The position numbers were made by a program, and so were the translations under genes. A stretch of DNA of 64,000 bases from Drosophila miranda (Eukaryota > Arthropoda > Insecta > Diptera > Drosophilidae), in NCBI RefSeq assembly GCF_003369915.1, contig NC_046677.1, positions 4,030,001 through 4,094,000 of the forward strand, given 5' to 3'. Under the pieces are notes generated by a model. It worked only from the letters and a program-made list of their open reading frames with translations, did no database searches and was not told where the DNA came from. Positions 12,563 to 25,600 of this stretch are shown one piece after another; positions within the stretch are counted from its first letter, which is position 1, and the number at the start of each line of letters is the position of its first letter.

Positions 12563-13558
12563 GGAGTTTCCGTGTAGTTATCAAAAAAAAAAAAAAGTTT
12601 GTGGACCTGGCAATAAATATATCAGATATTATATAAATTAAACATATATACCTATTTATATATATAAAATTTTGCTGCATTCAGCGATAAAATTCAGATT
12701 CATTATACATTTAAAGCTATAACATGCTGAATGTAGAGGAAAATCAAATTTAAAAATAGCTTGAAGTATGCTAACAGGGCATCACTGACGCTCATCGCTC
12801 GTATGACACAAAACCCCACAAATTAGCGCCTGGCCCCACACATTATTTTGGACTCGTTCGCGTCGGTCGTGCGAGTGTTGCGCGCTTTGAAAAATTGAAA
12901 CAGCAAAAACTCGCGCCGCGCCACTGAAACATAAAACATGGTTCACGCGAAAACCCACAAATTATGAATCTTTTCTCGACCACACTCCGCTGAAAACAAC
13001 AAGTCGTGCACGTCTATAAAAATGTGTAAACAGCTGTACTGAACTCATTAAAATATATTGTTTATATTCTTTTGGGATGCTATTTGCCGAGAGGCTGAAA
13101 AATACACTCCGGTCCGGTCCCAGCGGCCCCTTCTGCCACCCTAAATAAGGGCCTGGAATGTAGTGTTTATGTGTATTGGTGCGGTCCAGTTTTGTGTATA
13201 TCAAAGTCCTTTGCGTGTTTACCGATTGTGCAGGAAAATTAAGAAAAGCCAGTGGAAAAGTTCTGGCTGCTGGAGAAAAGTGTGCGGAAAAAAAGCAAAA
13301 AGGACAACGAATTAGTCATCAGATCAGAGGCAGCGCTCCCCTGCTCACTACGGCGCATCCTGTCCGTTTTTGTATGTGTACGTGTGTGTATGTGTAGTGG
13401 TGTCTATTTTCGTAGTTCCGCCGGTTTTGGCACAACAACAAAAACAGCAGCAGAAGCAGCGGCACCAACAACAACAACAACTTGTTTGTTCCATGCTTCA
13501 ACGCTTCCCGAACCCTTTGCCGCTGGAGTAGGAGGAGGGTGAAGAGGAAATCGAGAGA
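12563..13558 (+). promoter_or_regulatory. Probable Zir promoter region and 5' UTR
   Basis: Base composition becomes GC-richer from about 12780. The leader before the Zir ATG includes CAA/CAG-rich sequence (13430-13480), typical of fly 5' leaders. No TATA box or initiator could be fixed. Confidence 0.35.
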
Positions 13559-13654
13559 ATGGAGCGTAAATTTACGCGCGGCTTGAATAAGCTAACTTCG
13601 GCGGGCCAGATGAGAGAGAATGTCTCTCAGCTGGTGCGTGAGAGTGCCGTTTTG
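13559..13654 (+). CDS. Zir: Zir coding exon 1
   Basis: 32 codons from the ATG to a phase-0 donor GTAAGT at 13655. This exon alone fixes the start: the downstream exon 31799 opens with [12 protein letters not shown] and continues the conserved zizimin N-terminus. The following intron is 18.1 kb. Confidence 0.9.
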
Positions 13655-16600
13655 GTAAGTAATCGTTGTTTTAGCCGGCATTTTGTGTCTGTAATACAAG
13701 GTGAGGCATTTACTGCTTTTCGAGTTGCCTATTTTTGTGGTACGCAAACGCAACTGAAACGCAATGAGCCACATGCTATGACTCATCTTGTATTAAAACT
13801 CCCTGCACCTGCATCTCATTCCACCCCCAAGATAAATCGAAGCTTAGGCAGTTACGTGCTGCATTACCTTGTGATATATGTACATACCTTGATTCTATTC
13901 ATGCTATATCCTCACTTACTGTATCTCTGCTCTCTGTTTTCGTTTTACAGTTTTATTTCGGTACAAAACTGCAGTTTTTTGTTGGTTTTTTTTTTTCCTC
14001 CATGTGGGTGTGTCACCACTCTCTCTCTCTCTCTCTCACTATTCATTTTTTGTTGCAGTTGTGTGTGTGAACAGAGGAATTTATAAAACCGAAATGATAT
14101 AGAATTTTGTGTACCATTGATACTATATCCATGCAAATGCCATATTGTCTATATTTTCTTTATTCAACGGAATTTCCCACAAATATTTCCCCACTCCCCT
14201 GTCCTCTTGCAACACACACAATCAGAGACTCTTTCGTTGGCAAACATCCAAAATGTTTGAGTTTTAATATTATTTTCTTTTCACTTAGCACATTTCATCG
14301 TCAGATCATAAGTTTTTATAAGGAAAAATAATTCATTCACGTTCCATTGCATAAGCCGCCAAGTCATCGTTAGGTTCGTTGTGTGAGGGGGCGGGCGACG
14401 GAAGACTTATTCTCAAGTGAAACTGTTGGGGATGAAAATATGGTAATACCTGAAAAAGAGATTTAGCTCGGATAGAGATATGGACCCATATGTATAGTAT
14501 GGACAGCCCATGTCCATCTCTAATGTTGTTTAGTTCTTCCTCTCGTGTGGGACTTTTCCTGTAATTCTGTCCACTCTTCGTGCTCTCTCTCTCTCTCTCT
14601 CTCTTTCTGCTGAGTAAAGTTGATTTGATTAGAGAGAGAGAGAGCTTGACACGTCAAGGCCATGAGTTGTAATACATTCCACAGCATCCACTTTTGTTTA
14701 TATTCCGTGGTTAATGATAATGAGGTGTGCCTATGAACACACGGCAGTGGTAATTCCCTAAACTGGAGGATCACTGAGGGGAATTTATGTTGTTAAACGA
14801 AAACTGTATGTTTGTTTAAGGCTAATCAAGGCAGTTGTTAAGTTTGTTTAAGGCTAATCAAGGCAGTTGTTAAGTTTGTTTAAGGCTAATATAAAAACGA
14901 TGTGTCTGTTTGCTTTTTGACTATTTTTAGCCTGTTTGAATTCCTCTTATCGGCGTTTGTCTGTGAACAAGGCGTGCCTCGATTTGGCTTTTTTTTGGCT
15001 GCCTCGCCCACGTGTAGCGGTCTCTTCTCCTTCCCCCACACATTATTTCCCCACTAATTGCATTATAGACCAACGAAAATCATATTAGAGCCACACCATT
15101 ATCCACGCTTCCAATGTCAATTACGAGTGGGGGGTTCTCTCTATCCTCCACCACCTCTCCCATAATTCAATTAGTGCGTAAAGTGAGAGTCGAACAATCG
15201 ACAATCAACTCTGTACGACAGGCAATCAAGCCATAATAAGCAGCTGTTGATAGATATAGAGATAGAAGGTTCGATTTGGAGGCCAAACCAAGTATTGGAT
15301 ACCCTTGTTGATCGTAACAGCAACAGGTGCAGATGTAGCTCCATCTTTGGTTGTTTCTTCGAGTATTGATGGTATTCTCCCATAGTTTATGCTGCATCCT
15401 CTTTCTCGACTAAACTATAGCCTCTGTACTCTGTAGAGTATTAGTGCAGTACCGTCTCTAATGATTGGTTGATGGTTGAGTGGGCTATTGTGGGCCGCAG
15501 TGGAGTGTGGACTGTGTCTTCATTCCAACATTGTCATGGGGTCTTGCACATCCCATCCCAAAATTATAGAAAATTGCTCTATGTCTATTTTAGGGGACAT
15601 TTCTCTCTCTCCTTTTCCTCCTAACATCGCCAGCTCCAACATTAATTAAATATTTCGTTATAGCCGACAAAATTGTTGTTCACTTTAATGTAGTTCATGG
15701 GGTCATGACACAATGAAGTTAACAAACATTTACGTTTGGTTTCCCCAAAGAAATTAGTAAAGATAAAAAGTCTTGACACACTTTAAAGAAAATATTTTAC
15801 ATTAAATTATTTTATCCCTGTTAAATGTGTGTTCTTTTTGCTTGTGTAGATTATTGCTCGAAACATGTGCCGCCGCAGTTTGTGTTATGCGATATCGCAG
15901 GGTAAATATCATTTGTGTGGTTTGCATTAAGCACAAAATTTACGAGGGGCGAAAAGGCAGCCCTCCCCCAAGGGTCTGAAGAGGTCTGGAAATGTTTTGC
16001 ATCAGCAAATTGCGACGTGATTACGCGAGGAAATGTTTGTGGGGAGCGTTTATATAAGAAATAAGATATCTTAACTCACAAACTGCATTTTCAAGGCCCC
16101 TTTAATAGCATTTCACTCACAGAAAATCTGATAATTTTAACGCGAGTTATTAGAAAGTTCTTTGCAAGATCTCTTAGCCTTGTTTCCTCCTAATCCTCTC
16201 ACATGTGTAGTTCTCACTTAGTCGGACAGATTCCTTGAATATTCCCGAATGATTTATGGGACATGACTGTGCTCTTTGTATCCCCATTCAGAGAAATATT
16301 TCTCAAGGCAGCCTCTACCTTTTTGGGGCATGACCTCATCTCTCAATAATGTTGAGCGTCAAGACAACATCAATAAATGTGTATAAAGGTTCCTTGTATG
16401 GCAACCAAAACAAACCCAAATCTTGAAACAAACGAACTGTTGCGAAGATCTCTCCAAACGAAAGTCTCCCAATCCAAAGTGGGGAAACAGTTTGTGCTTT
16501 TTATTGGGTTGATTAATCCATTCGATTATAATACAAAATAACCAGTTAGTACACGTAATGCAGACCTAATTTGTTTAATTTTTGTTTATGGTTTAATTAT

Positions 16601-19600
16601 ATTTAATGTGTCACAATGTGTTTGGCGACTGCCTGGTGGGGGGGTTTCCTCTGTTTAATGAGTGTTTCATTGAATGCTCTCCCTCCCTCCCTCCCTCTGT
16701 CTCTCACGTGTGAAGTGGCGACGGGTGAATGAGTGGAGTGGAGTGGAGTGGAGTGTGTGTGGAATAGGAAGTGGAGTAGGTAAAATGGTCATGGCTCAAG
16801 TGCTTTTGCTTTCCTGCTGTTTGGTACCGTGTAACTTGTAAGAATATTAGTGGGGTGTATGCGGTTTAAATATATTGAGGGTTTCACCACAAGAAAACTT
16901 GGGGAATAATTGCAATGAGAATTTGTTTTCCATATTTTGTTCACATAATTGTTATTTCTTATAGTTGTTTTTTTATAATATAATATTTTTAATTTATTCG
17001 ATTCACTTAACAGATTTGTTGACTGATTCAGATCACAGTCCATTAATAAACCTTTGCTCACAATCATTCGCTTTTGATCACATGTTAAATATCTAAATAT
17101 ACTTTCTGAAAATCTATAAATCTTATGTAAATGGTAAATTTGTACATAATTCTCATTCTCATTCTTAGTCCATGCACCTACATACATATATCCATTTTAT
17201 TGAATTGAAAAATTCTCCTTCCAGGTCATTTTGTGGTCGAGTCTTTATTTTAATTATTTCTAATTTGCTTTTTATTTCGATTTCTGTTTTTGTTGCTGTC
17301 GCTGTCGCTTTCGTTGTTGCTATTGTTGTTACCTTGCTCTTTTTGCGCATCTCCTCTTTATTGTTTATATTCTACGTATTCCGTGCCGCTGCTTCTATTC
17401 TATATCTCGTACATATCTCGTCTGTCGGTCACAGTTTCTCCCCACCCCCTGCCGTACACCCCACCTCATCCCTCGCCGGAAATATCGTTTCCCAACTTGT
17501 ATTTTATTTTTTGTGCCTGCCCGTCTGCCTTTTTTGTTGTCGTGATGTTTGGCTGTTTAATGAACGCTACTTTCGGTTCTGTTTGCTCTGCCCCCTGCCC
17601 CCTTGGAGTCGTATCTATATCTCTGCATAGCTCTCATCTTATCATACACATGTGTACACAGATCATCGAATACTAACCCTAACTCTTAATTCCATAACTT
17701 TTCTCTGTATCATTTTAGAAGAACAGCACTGGGAGCTATCAGCTTAGTCTCTCTATTGCGGTAAAAATATATATAATAATATTAGCAAATATACATAGTA
17801 TATAATTGTTTAGTTAAAGCACTTACATGGGAGGGAAGCCTACGGTTTGCTTAGAGGGAGACCTCCCACTTCTCCTGGGGCGGACACCTACTGTTTGAGT
17901 ACTTTTGTACATATAATCACCATTACGCTTAACGACAGAAGTTAAAGCTAGTGAATATTACGTGGATAGGGGTTTCGTTTCACGGCCCCATAGTTAAGGC
18001 ACTATTTTAAATCTTTTGGTATAAATCTGGTAAAGATAAATGGATTTTGAAGAAGCTTACGAAGGGTCCCTTCTTAACAGAGAAAGAAGATGATCGGATC
18101 GAGTAATTTCAGTACTTTTGTACTTTTGAATCAAAGAATTCCGCTTGCTATCGTACTTATTGTTACTGCTCTTCCGGTTATTGGTGATGATCTGCTCCGA
18201 GACTGCTCTTGGGTCAAGCTTCCTAGAAATGAAGAAAACAAAAAATTAAGATGAAAGATCTTTCATTCAGGAGAGCTCCTGAGGCGGACATCCAGTATGG
18301 ATTCCGCTTAAAACGGATGAAAGCTCCCACTAAGCCCTGTTCTATGGTGTCTGCTAAGGGAAGATGGTCTAGGGAATGTACCCGACTTACATATGTAGAT
18401 GGAACTTCTGCTCAGAAGCATGGTAGGGATTTTTCTTTTAAAAGTGATTTACATAGAAACCTAATTCCTTTTCTAGATGTGTCCGCTTAACGGAGCTCTC
18501 ACTGTAAATAAGTATAGTATGTATGTATATCCAGAGCAATTCCAGTTGAGTGCGTGCCTTGCACCGAACGACAATAGCAATCACAGCAGCAACAGCAACA
18601 ACAACAGAACAAGCTGGTGACCTCAATGTGTCCTCCTTGGAGCCGGTAAAAGTTTTATCGATTCCTTGATCTGACCTTGGACTCGCCTTCGCCTCGTTTT
18701 GGGGGCACATCTCTCTGCCTCTCTGCTCTGGGCTGGGCTCTGGCCGCCACAAGATTAATTTTAATATGTCATGAGCATTTTAATTTGATTTTTCACAAGA
18801 GATAAACTTTCTTTTTGTATGAATACTATATTCACGACTGGCCAAACAAGGAAGAAGCCTTCTTTTAAAGCAATTAAAAGCAATGAACATCATCATGATG
18901 ATGATTATGATTATGATGACGATGATGACGCTGTTTGACGATTATTTAGTGTGTTTATTGGTTTCTAACGCCTCATATAGCCCCCCACCGTGCGACAGTC
19001 CATGTAAATATTGACATTGAAAACGTGCTACAACCAGAACCAGTACCTGGAACACGATCTACTCGAACCGAACCCCTACATCAAAAATAAGCATTGAAGC
19101 ATCATCTGAAAACAGGTCTTGGAGTGAGAATGAGTCGTCGGGATTTCTAGTTAGAGGAGGTACCGTAAGGAGGTGGGGTGGAAGGGTATATTTGATGGAT
19201 GGGAATGGGGATAGTGTTTTGGATGTTACTTTTCCCTGGGATCCAGAGAGTAATCAAACTAACCTTTGGATCTTGGACATTTTAATAGTTAGATCCTTTT
19301 TAAAATTCTCTAACATTCGTTCTACCACTATCGTTTTCTATGTGGTTTCCACAATTTTAAAGATTTGATTTGGATTTTTCGTATAGCTTAAGATAATGCT
19401 ACTATCCATCTATCTATAGAATATCATTAGGATTGGATAAATATTATATCCATAAAAAAACTCGTTCCCTAGTTTTAATGATTCAACAAGACATTTTTTA
19501 GCTTTCATTAGAGATGAAAGATCTATTAAAAGATCTTCCATTTTACCCTAGACTTATAATTTTTATTGGACTTGTAGCATTATTAAAACGGTTTATACTT

Positions 19601-22600
19601 CAAGAAAAATCTTTAAAACCAATTTAAAAATATTATAATAAATATTACAGCCAAAGAACAGAAAAATATGTTTCCAGCTTCGTTAAAGAGATTTCCAACT
19701 GGAAGAAACTGCAGACACCTTATCCATAAACTGATGTTTATGGGTTCGGTATCCTCTAGTCGAAATATTGGAAAACACTCCTCGTACGGTGGTTTTTCTT
19801 TTCGCCTCAGCAGGTGGAACTTCTGTGGAACTCATTTTCTTTTTCATAGTTTGACTCATGGACACACCATATGCCCCTACGCCTATCAAAAAATCACCGC
19901 CCTGCCGGCTACGCTCCAATTGAGTTGCAAATTGCCGTGGCGGACCTTCAATTGCTCAAAAAATTGTTGCTATTAAATTAAATTGTTTAAAGTTCGCTCT
20001 CGTTTGTCCCACAAACAAACAAAAAGCCCACACAAACCGCTCTGCCAAAATAAATAAATGAATATTGAATAAATACCAGAATAAATCTTTGTTCTCATTC
20101 TGATCGGGTTTATTGTTTGGGTCTATTTATTGTTCATTCTTTATGATTTACCAAGAATTTCACCTTCTTTGAGCTGTTGAAAACATTTAACCAACAAAAA
20201 TATAATCATTTTTCTTACAGAGAATTTTGCTCCTCACATTGTAGATATTTTTATGAACCGATAAATTATGGCAACCGACAAAATTAGAACTAATGGGAGG
20301 GAAAACTGTGAATGAAATGAATGCCAATTGGCTTTCGAGATACGCTTGGTAATGGTAGGAGAATATCTTAAGAAAGGTGCCAAAAGTCAAGTGCTGCTGG
20401 AGAGAAACTCTCACTAGACAAAGTGAAAGGTGTAAGAAAGGTGAAGAGATTTTCAATGGTTTGTCACCGTGTCTTGTAAGCGCCGTCGTAAGCTTATCAA
20501 AAGTAGAAGCAGGGAGGAAGTTCACAAATGTTTTTGAAGGGCCTTTTGTGTAGTTCGTATGTTTTAGGTGGTTTCTCTTTCGATATGGGAAAGTTTCTCG
20601 AAAATGTTTTGTAGGGGAGATCATTAGGGAACTATTATTATTGCGATTGGAAATCATAAGAGAATCATAATCATCCTTTTAAAGGCAATTCTGAATCATT
20701 ATTAAACACATAGAAGAGGATTATAAGAGAGGTATTTACATAGGTCTTTCAGGGGATTGGGATCGATTTATTGTATATTGTTTTAGGGGAGTGGATGGAC
20801 TGGAAGCAATTTCTGTATAAACTTTAAGTAAATATTACTTTTAAGATAGAGTAACATTAAGTCTTGCACAACCACAGCCCAACCCTGAGTCAAAATATTA
20901 CATGTTTATAAAATGCCTATGAAATCATCGAAAAATGAAACTCCAATTTCTGCCACGCCCACCCACACACGGTACGCCCACAAAGACACACCCACAGCGG
21001 GAGCGCTGGCTGGCCCCCCAAGGCTTAAAAAAAAGCTTCTTCAGTGTTTTGTACCAACGCCTCCGCCATCCTCTGTAAATATTCCACTTGATATTTGTTT
21101 TGTTTATTTGCGACAATTATTGCTGACAATTGTTTGAGCGGAGTTCAAGGGGGAAGTGATGGGCGGGGGGGGACAACTGGAGGCTGGTGGAGTTTGCTTT
21201 TGTTGCTGTTGCACTTTGCTCTATTGCATAATGAAAATAATCAAGAAACGAGCTGTCAAAGGAAAACGAATATTTAGGTACCCTAAAAGAACTATAGAAT
21301 CTATTTACCATTTACTTACAAAACAATACAATCTCCGAAAGCAATTACAAATAGAGGAAGTCATGTCAATAGCAGCAATCAGAACTTTCGGGTGAGCGGA
21401 ACATTCAATATTTGCAATGCCAGACACGCGTGAACGACTATCCTTCATTACCATTGTCTCTTCTGAACGAACTTCAGCTCCAAATCATAGTACCTCGTGC
21501 TGTAGGGCATCCACATAGCAAACCAATTGTTGAGGAGCACAGTGGAGGGGCTCTTTACCCATCCGCCCACACCGCTACAAGAGTCAGACATTTGCCATTC
21601 AAGTTTGTATTCATTTAAGTTGTTTACAGCAAAGTGATTTGCACCTCCGTATGTACGCCTCCTCCTCCTTTAGAGGAAAAGTACCCCCCCATTTGCATGG
21701 ATAGAGACATTTGCATTGAATCGAATAGAACCGATTCTACTTATACGAGTACTGTCTGCTCTCGGGAATATTTCTTGTGCAAATGTCGTTCACTTTTGGC
21801 CAGAAAAAGTGTTAACCAGAGAGAGGGGGCGAGAGCAAGAGCAAAAGCAGGGCGTGACTCAGTTGTTAGCACTTGCCAGAGATTTTTCTATTGCTGACAC
21901 ACTTAACAATAAAAACAGTAGAGAAAAAACAGAAAAGTTATTAACAAAACGAGTAAACTAACTAACTAAAACTCGCCTTCCGCTTGGACAACTCACAATG
22001 TCAGGTCTCTGTGTGCTTGGAGTTCTATTCTGCTGCTGTGTGCCTGGAGTTTTCTGCAAACATAAAACCCCCCAACGGATTGGATTGCTGCAGAGTTCTA
22101 GAGTTCCACTGAAGTTTATTCCCATTTTGCATATACCCTATGCATAGATATGACGATGTCAGTAACCTTTATTCCTAGTTGTGTTGCTTGTTCCTAGTTC
22201 TGTTCTTTGTGTTGTGCAAGCCTTTTGTTTTCTTTGAATGAAAGTTGGAATTGGGATTCCCCTACTGCCCTCAAAATAGGGAATGGCACAAAGCTGATGT
22301 TCTCTCTCCTGCTCTACTCGTATTTGTATTTGGCAATGTGCTGTTGTGTCTTTTGTGTCTGTAGTAGAGTTGAAATGGTGCTTCAAAGTTCAAAGTTCCT
22401 TTTATGATAGTTGTGAAACAATGAGACAATTGGGAATCGGAGCCCAGCACCGAATCGAATCGGCGGGATTCGGTATTCGTTTCGTTCGGCGTAAAGTTTA
22501 CTGTGTCTGATCCGAAAATTTCGGTTTTTCTTCGCGCTTACTCTCCATTTAATTTTCTGGTAAAGAGCACTAGCAATCGGGAGGAAAATTGCTTGTGCCC

Positions 22601-25600
22601 GAAGGACTCCAATCAAAATTTGATTGAAGATCGAAAGCATTAAAGAGGCATGAGTATGGCTGCGATCTTATGAATACTTTGGATTCATGCAGTTCTCTAT
22701 TGGGAACTATGGGAATTACTTCTTTGGTATGATACTTAATCAAACATTTTCTACAATTTATTCTGAATTATTATACCTTAAGTATGGGAGATCACTGTTT
22801 CTTCTTGACTTCTGACTCTCCTCCGATTCTCCAGTCAGTAGACTTTTCAGAACTCCTACTAAACACTTCTATCTTCAATTGTAATAAACTTTCAATTTTC
22901 TGTATCTTTTTCTGTACAAAATTTCTGTATGAGCATGAATGATATTTCCTATCAAATGTTGCCCTGCCCAACTATTCCCTAGCTCTTTTTTGATCAGTGT
23001 AGTATGCCACAAATCCTACAAATGTTGCTTGTTCTTTGAAACTTGTTTTCTTACCACTTGCTGAATGAATAGGTCCCACTTTGCCCTCTCTAGCCACTCG
23101 AGAAATGTCAAGCCAAAGATTATGGAATTACGGGTGTGGCACTCCAGCGTTTGGCCAAAAACGAAGAGTTTATTAACCCTGCAAGAGACATTGCTTTTGT
23201 GTGTGTGTAGATCTCCACAATTGAGCAATTAATAAGAAGATACTTGAATTTTATTATGGCCATTCGGTGTGTAATTAACACATATTTCACACTCCCCAAC
23301 CATCATCGCATCGGGAAAGACTGAGCCGAGACCTGAGACCCGGCTACAGTGGCGGCTATAAATGTAATTAGTTTGCCAGATTCTTGTTTCTGTTCTGTTG
23401 TCTGTCGTTTGTGGTCTTTGAATGTAATTGAAAGTGCTAAGTACTCTTTTTAGAAAGTTGCACCAGCCACACATGGCAGAAGAATCAACCTCCCATTTCC
23501 TGCCCTCCTCCCCGTGGTGGCACCCAATTTTCCTTTGGAAAAAAACTGCACTGAAAATGTCAACTTTCCAGTGGCAGGCATCGTCAAGTGGCATCAACAA
23601 ATGAAGCAGATATCTGCTTCGGTGCTATCTTCAGATGTCTGTAATTAAAGAAACGACACACAATATTCTTGCAACAGCCAGCAGCAGACAGCCACCGCCT
23701 TGCCTCAATTGTTGTGTTGTCTGCTGATTGGAATGGTACCCTGTCTTTTACAGGAGAGCGACAGGGTATGCTGCGTTTCTTAAGGTGTTTGTAAGGCAGC
23801 GAAGGAGGCAGAGATTATTGAATTTCTGTCTTTTTCTGTGGGTATCCCTCCGTTGTATGTCTTTTTTCCTGTAACTTTCCACAGATATATATGTGGAAGA
23901 TCCCGGGGCACCCAAAAACGATAGGGAAACCAAACTATCGTATAATTTTCGTAAACGGTCGACCAAAGACTCGATAAGTTAACACAAATGGACTTAAAAC
24001 TGAGTAAAAACTAAACAATTTTCCTCTCCCAGTGTGGCTTAGAAGTGAGTAACCTTCAAGTATATTCATGTACTCGAAATGAAATCGTAGAAGTGGAATC
24101 CATCTGATGACTTAATCATATTGTTGGGAACCTACGAAGTATATACCTTCAACGACCTTCCAGGGTATCTTCTTTTCTTGATTGATTTTTTCCACATTTT
24201 TCTGCACAAAATGTGTGTGTAGTCGTACGCTTTTCTTTTCTATGCCTTCTGGCTTTTCTTTTACTTTCTTTTCAGAGTGCGCTTCGATGTTTAATTACGG
24301 GTATTCGCTCTCTGAAGACACACATCGCCAAGAACTGAGGCAGAGGAGAGGTGGCCTATGTACATATGTCTACTCTACTCGCACTCGCACTCTACTCCCA
24401 TATTATTAGTTTTCGTCTCCGTTGTCTTTTTCCGCCTTTTTGTTGTATTGTGGGTTTTTTCTTTCGTTTTCCTGCGTGGGAACTTTTTCTTGCCTTAAGT
24501 TTTCCGCTGGTTTTTCTGCACTTGCTTTTGCCACTGCTCTACGGATTTTCCGCTTTTGATTTCCCTTTTTAAGGGCAAATTACTCGTATTTTTCTGTGTG
24601 CAACTTGTCCCCAAGGTTGCTTCTGGTTATTCTTGTATTTCTTTGTATTTAGCTTCTGGTTAAATTGGCTAATAGCCCCCCTCCCCGCGAGAGGGCTTCG
24701 TTGGGAAACCAGTTACAATACCTTTTTGACCTTGAGTCGCTTAAAGATACACGTTTTAAACGGTTTCCCTCACCACCAGCTCCATTATGCATACAAGTAC
24801 TTTTCTATGCTAATTGTGATCTCAAAGAGGCGTTGGATATTTCTAAAATTTTCTATGGAGGCTTTTTTCATATTTAAGCATAAGTTTGAATCAGTAAAGA
24901 ACATATACATAGTCGGAGGCATGTGAGGCATGTCATGTCCAACCAAAATGAATCAGAGAGGATTGCGATCTGAATAGGATTAGGAGGTCCAATAGGAGCA
25001 GCGCAGCTCAAACGAGGTGTCTGCGATAGCAGAAAATATATTTATTTGTCTCGAGAATCTCCTGCTATGCCGGGGTCTTCCTCCTGGTCCTGGCGTCCCC
25101 TTCGACTTCATGCCGATCGACTTCCTCTACAGCCTGCGTTTCTTTAAAAGGCGTCCGGATATGACTGACATTCTTATTCGCCAGAACTCTAAGTGATGCT
25201 GGAAAACACCATATCCTTCGTGGGATGCTTCTTTCCGGGGCAATTCCAAAGAGAGTCTTTGGCAGAGTGCCACATGCATTAGGTGAAGGTGGTGTATCCT
25301 CAGAAGTATGTCCTCTACAGGAAGTGCCTGTAATACTTGCACGAGAAGGAGCTCCAGTCTTAGTAGAAGCTCCCTGAGAGGAAGAGGGGCCGTCATCTTA
25401 TGTTGACGATGATTGATGGTAACTAAAACAAAGAGTTAAAGAGTTTAACTTTAGTATTCAATTGCCAGTCAGCGGACTTAAAGGTATTTCTCTGGAAACT
25501 GTAGTGGCTACATGTGTTCTACTCCACCTATAATCTTTGGTCTCTCTTTCTTTAAAAATCTCTACAAATCAAAGCCAAAGATTATGCAAGAAAAGAAAGT

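Noticed and set aside
17172-17676. 152- and 128-codon hydrophobic frames in Zir intron
   Set aside because: Pyrimidine-rich DNA gives Phe/Leu/Ser-rich translation in two frames at once; no protein-like pattern.
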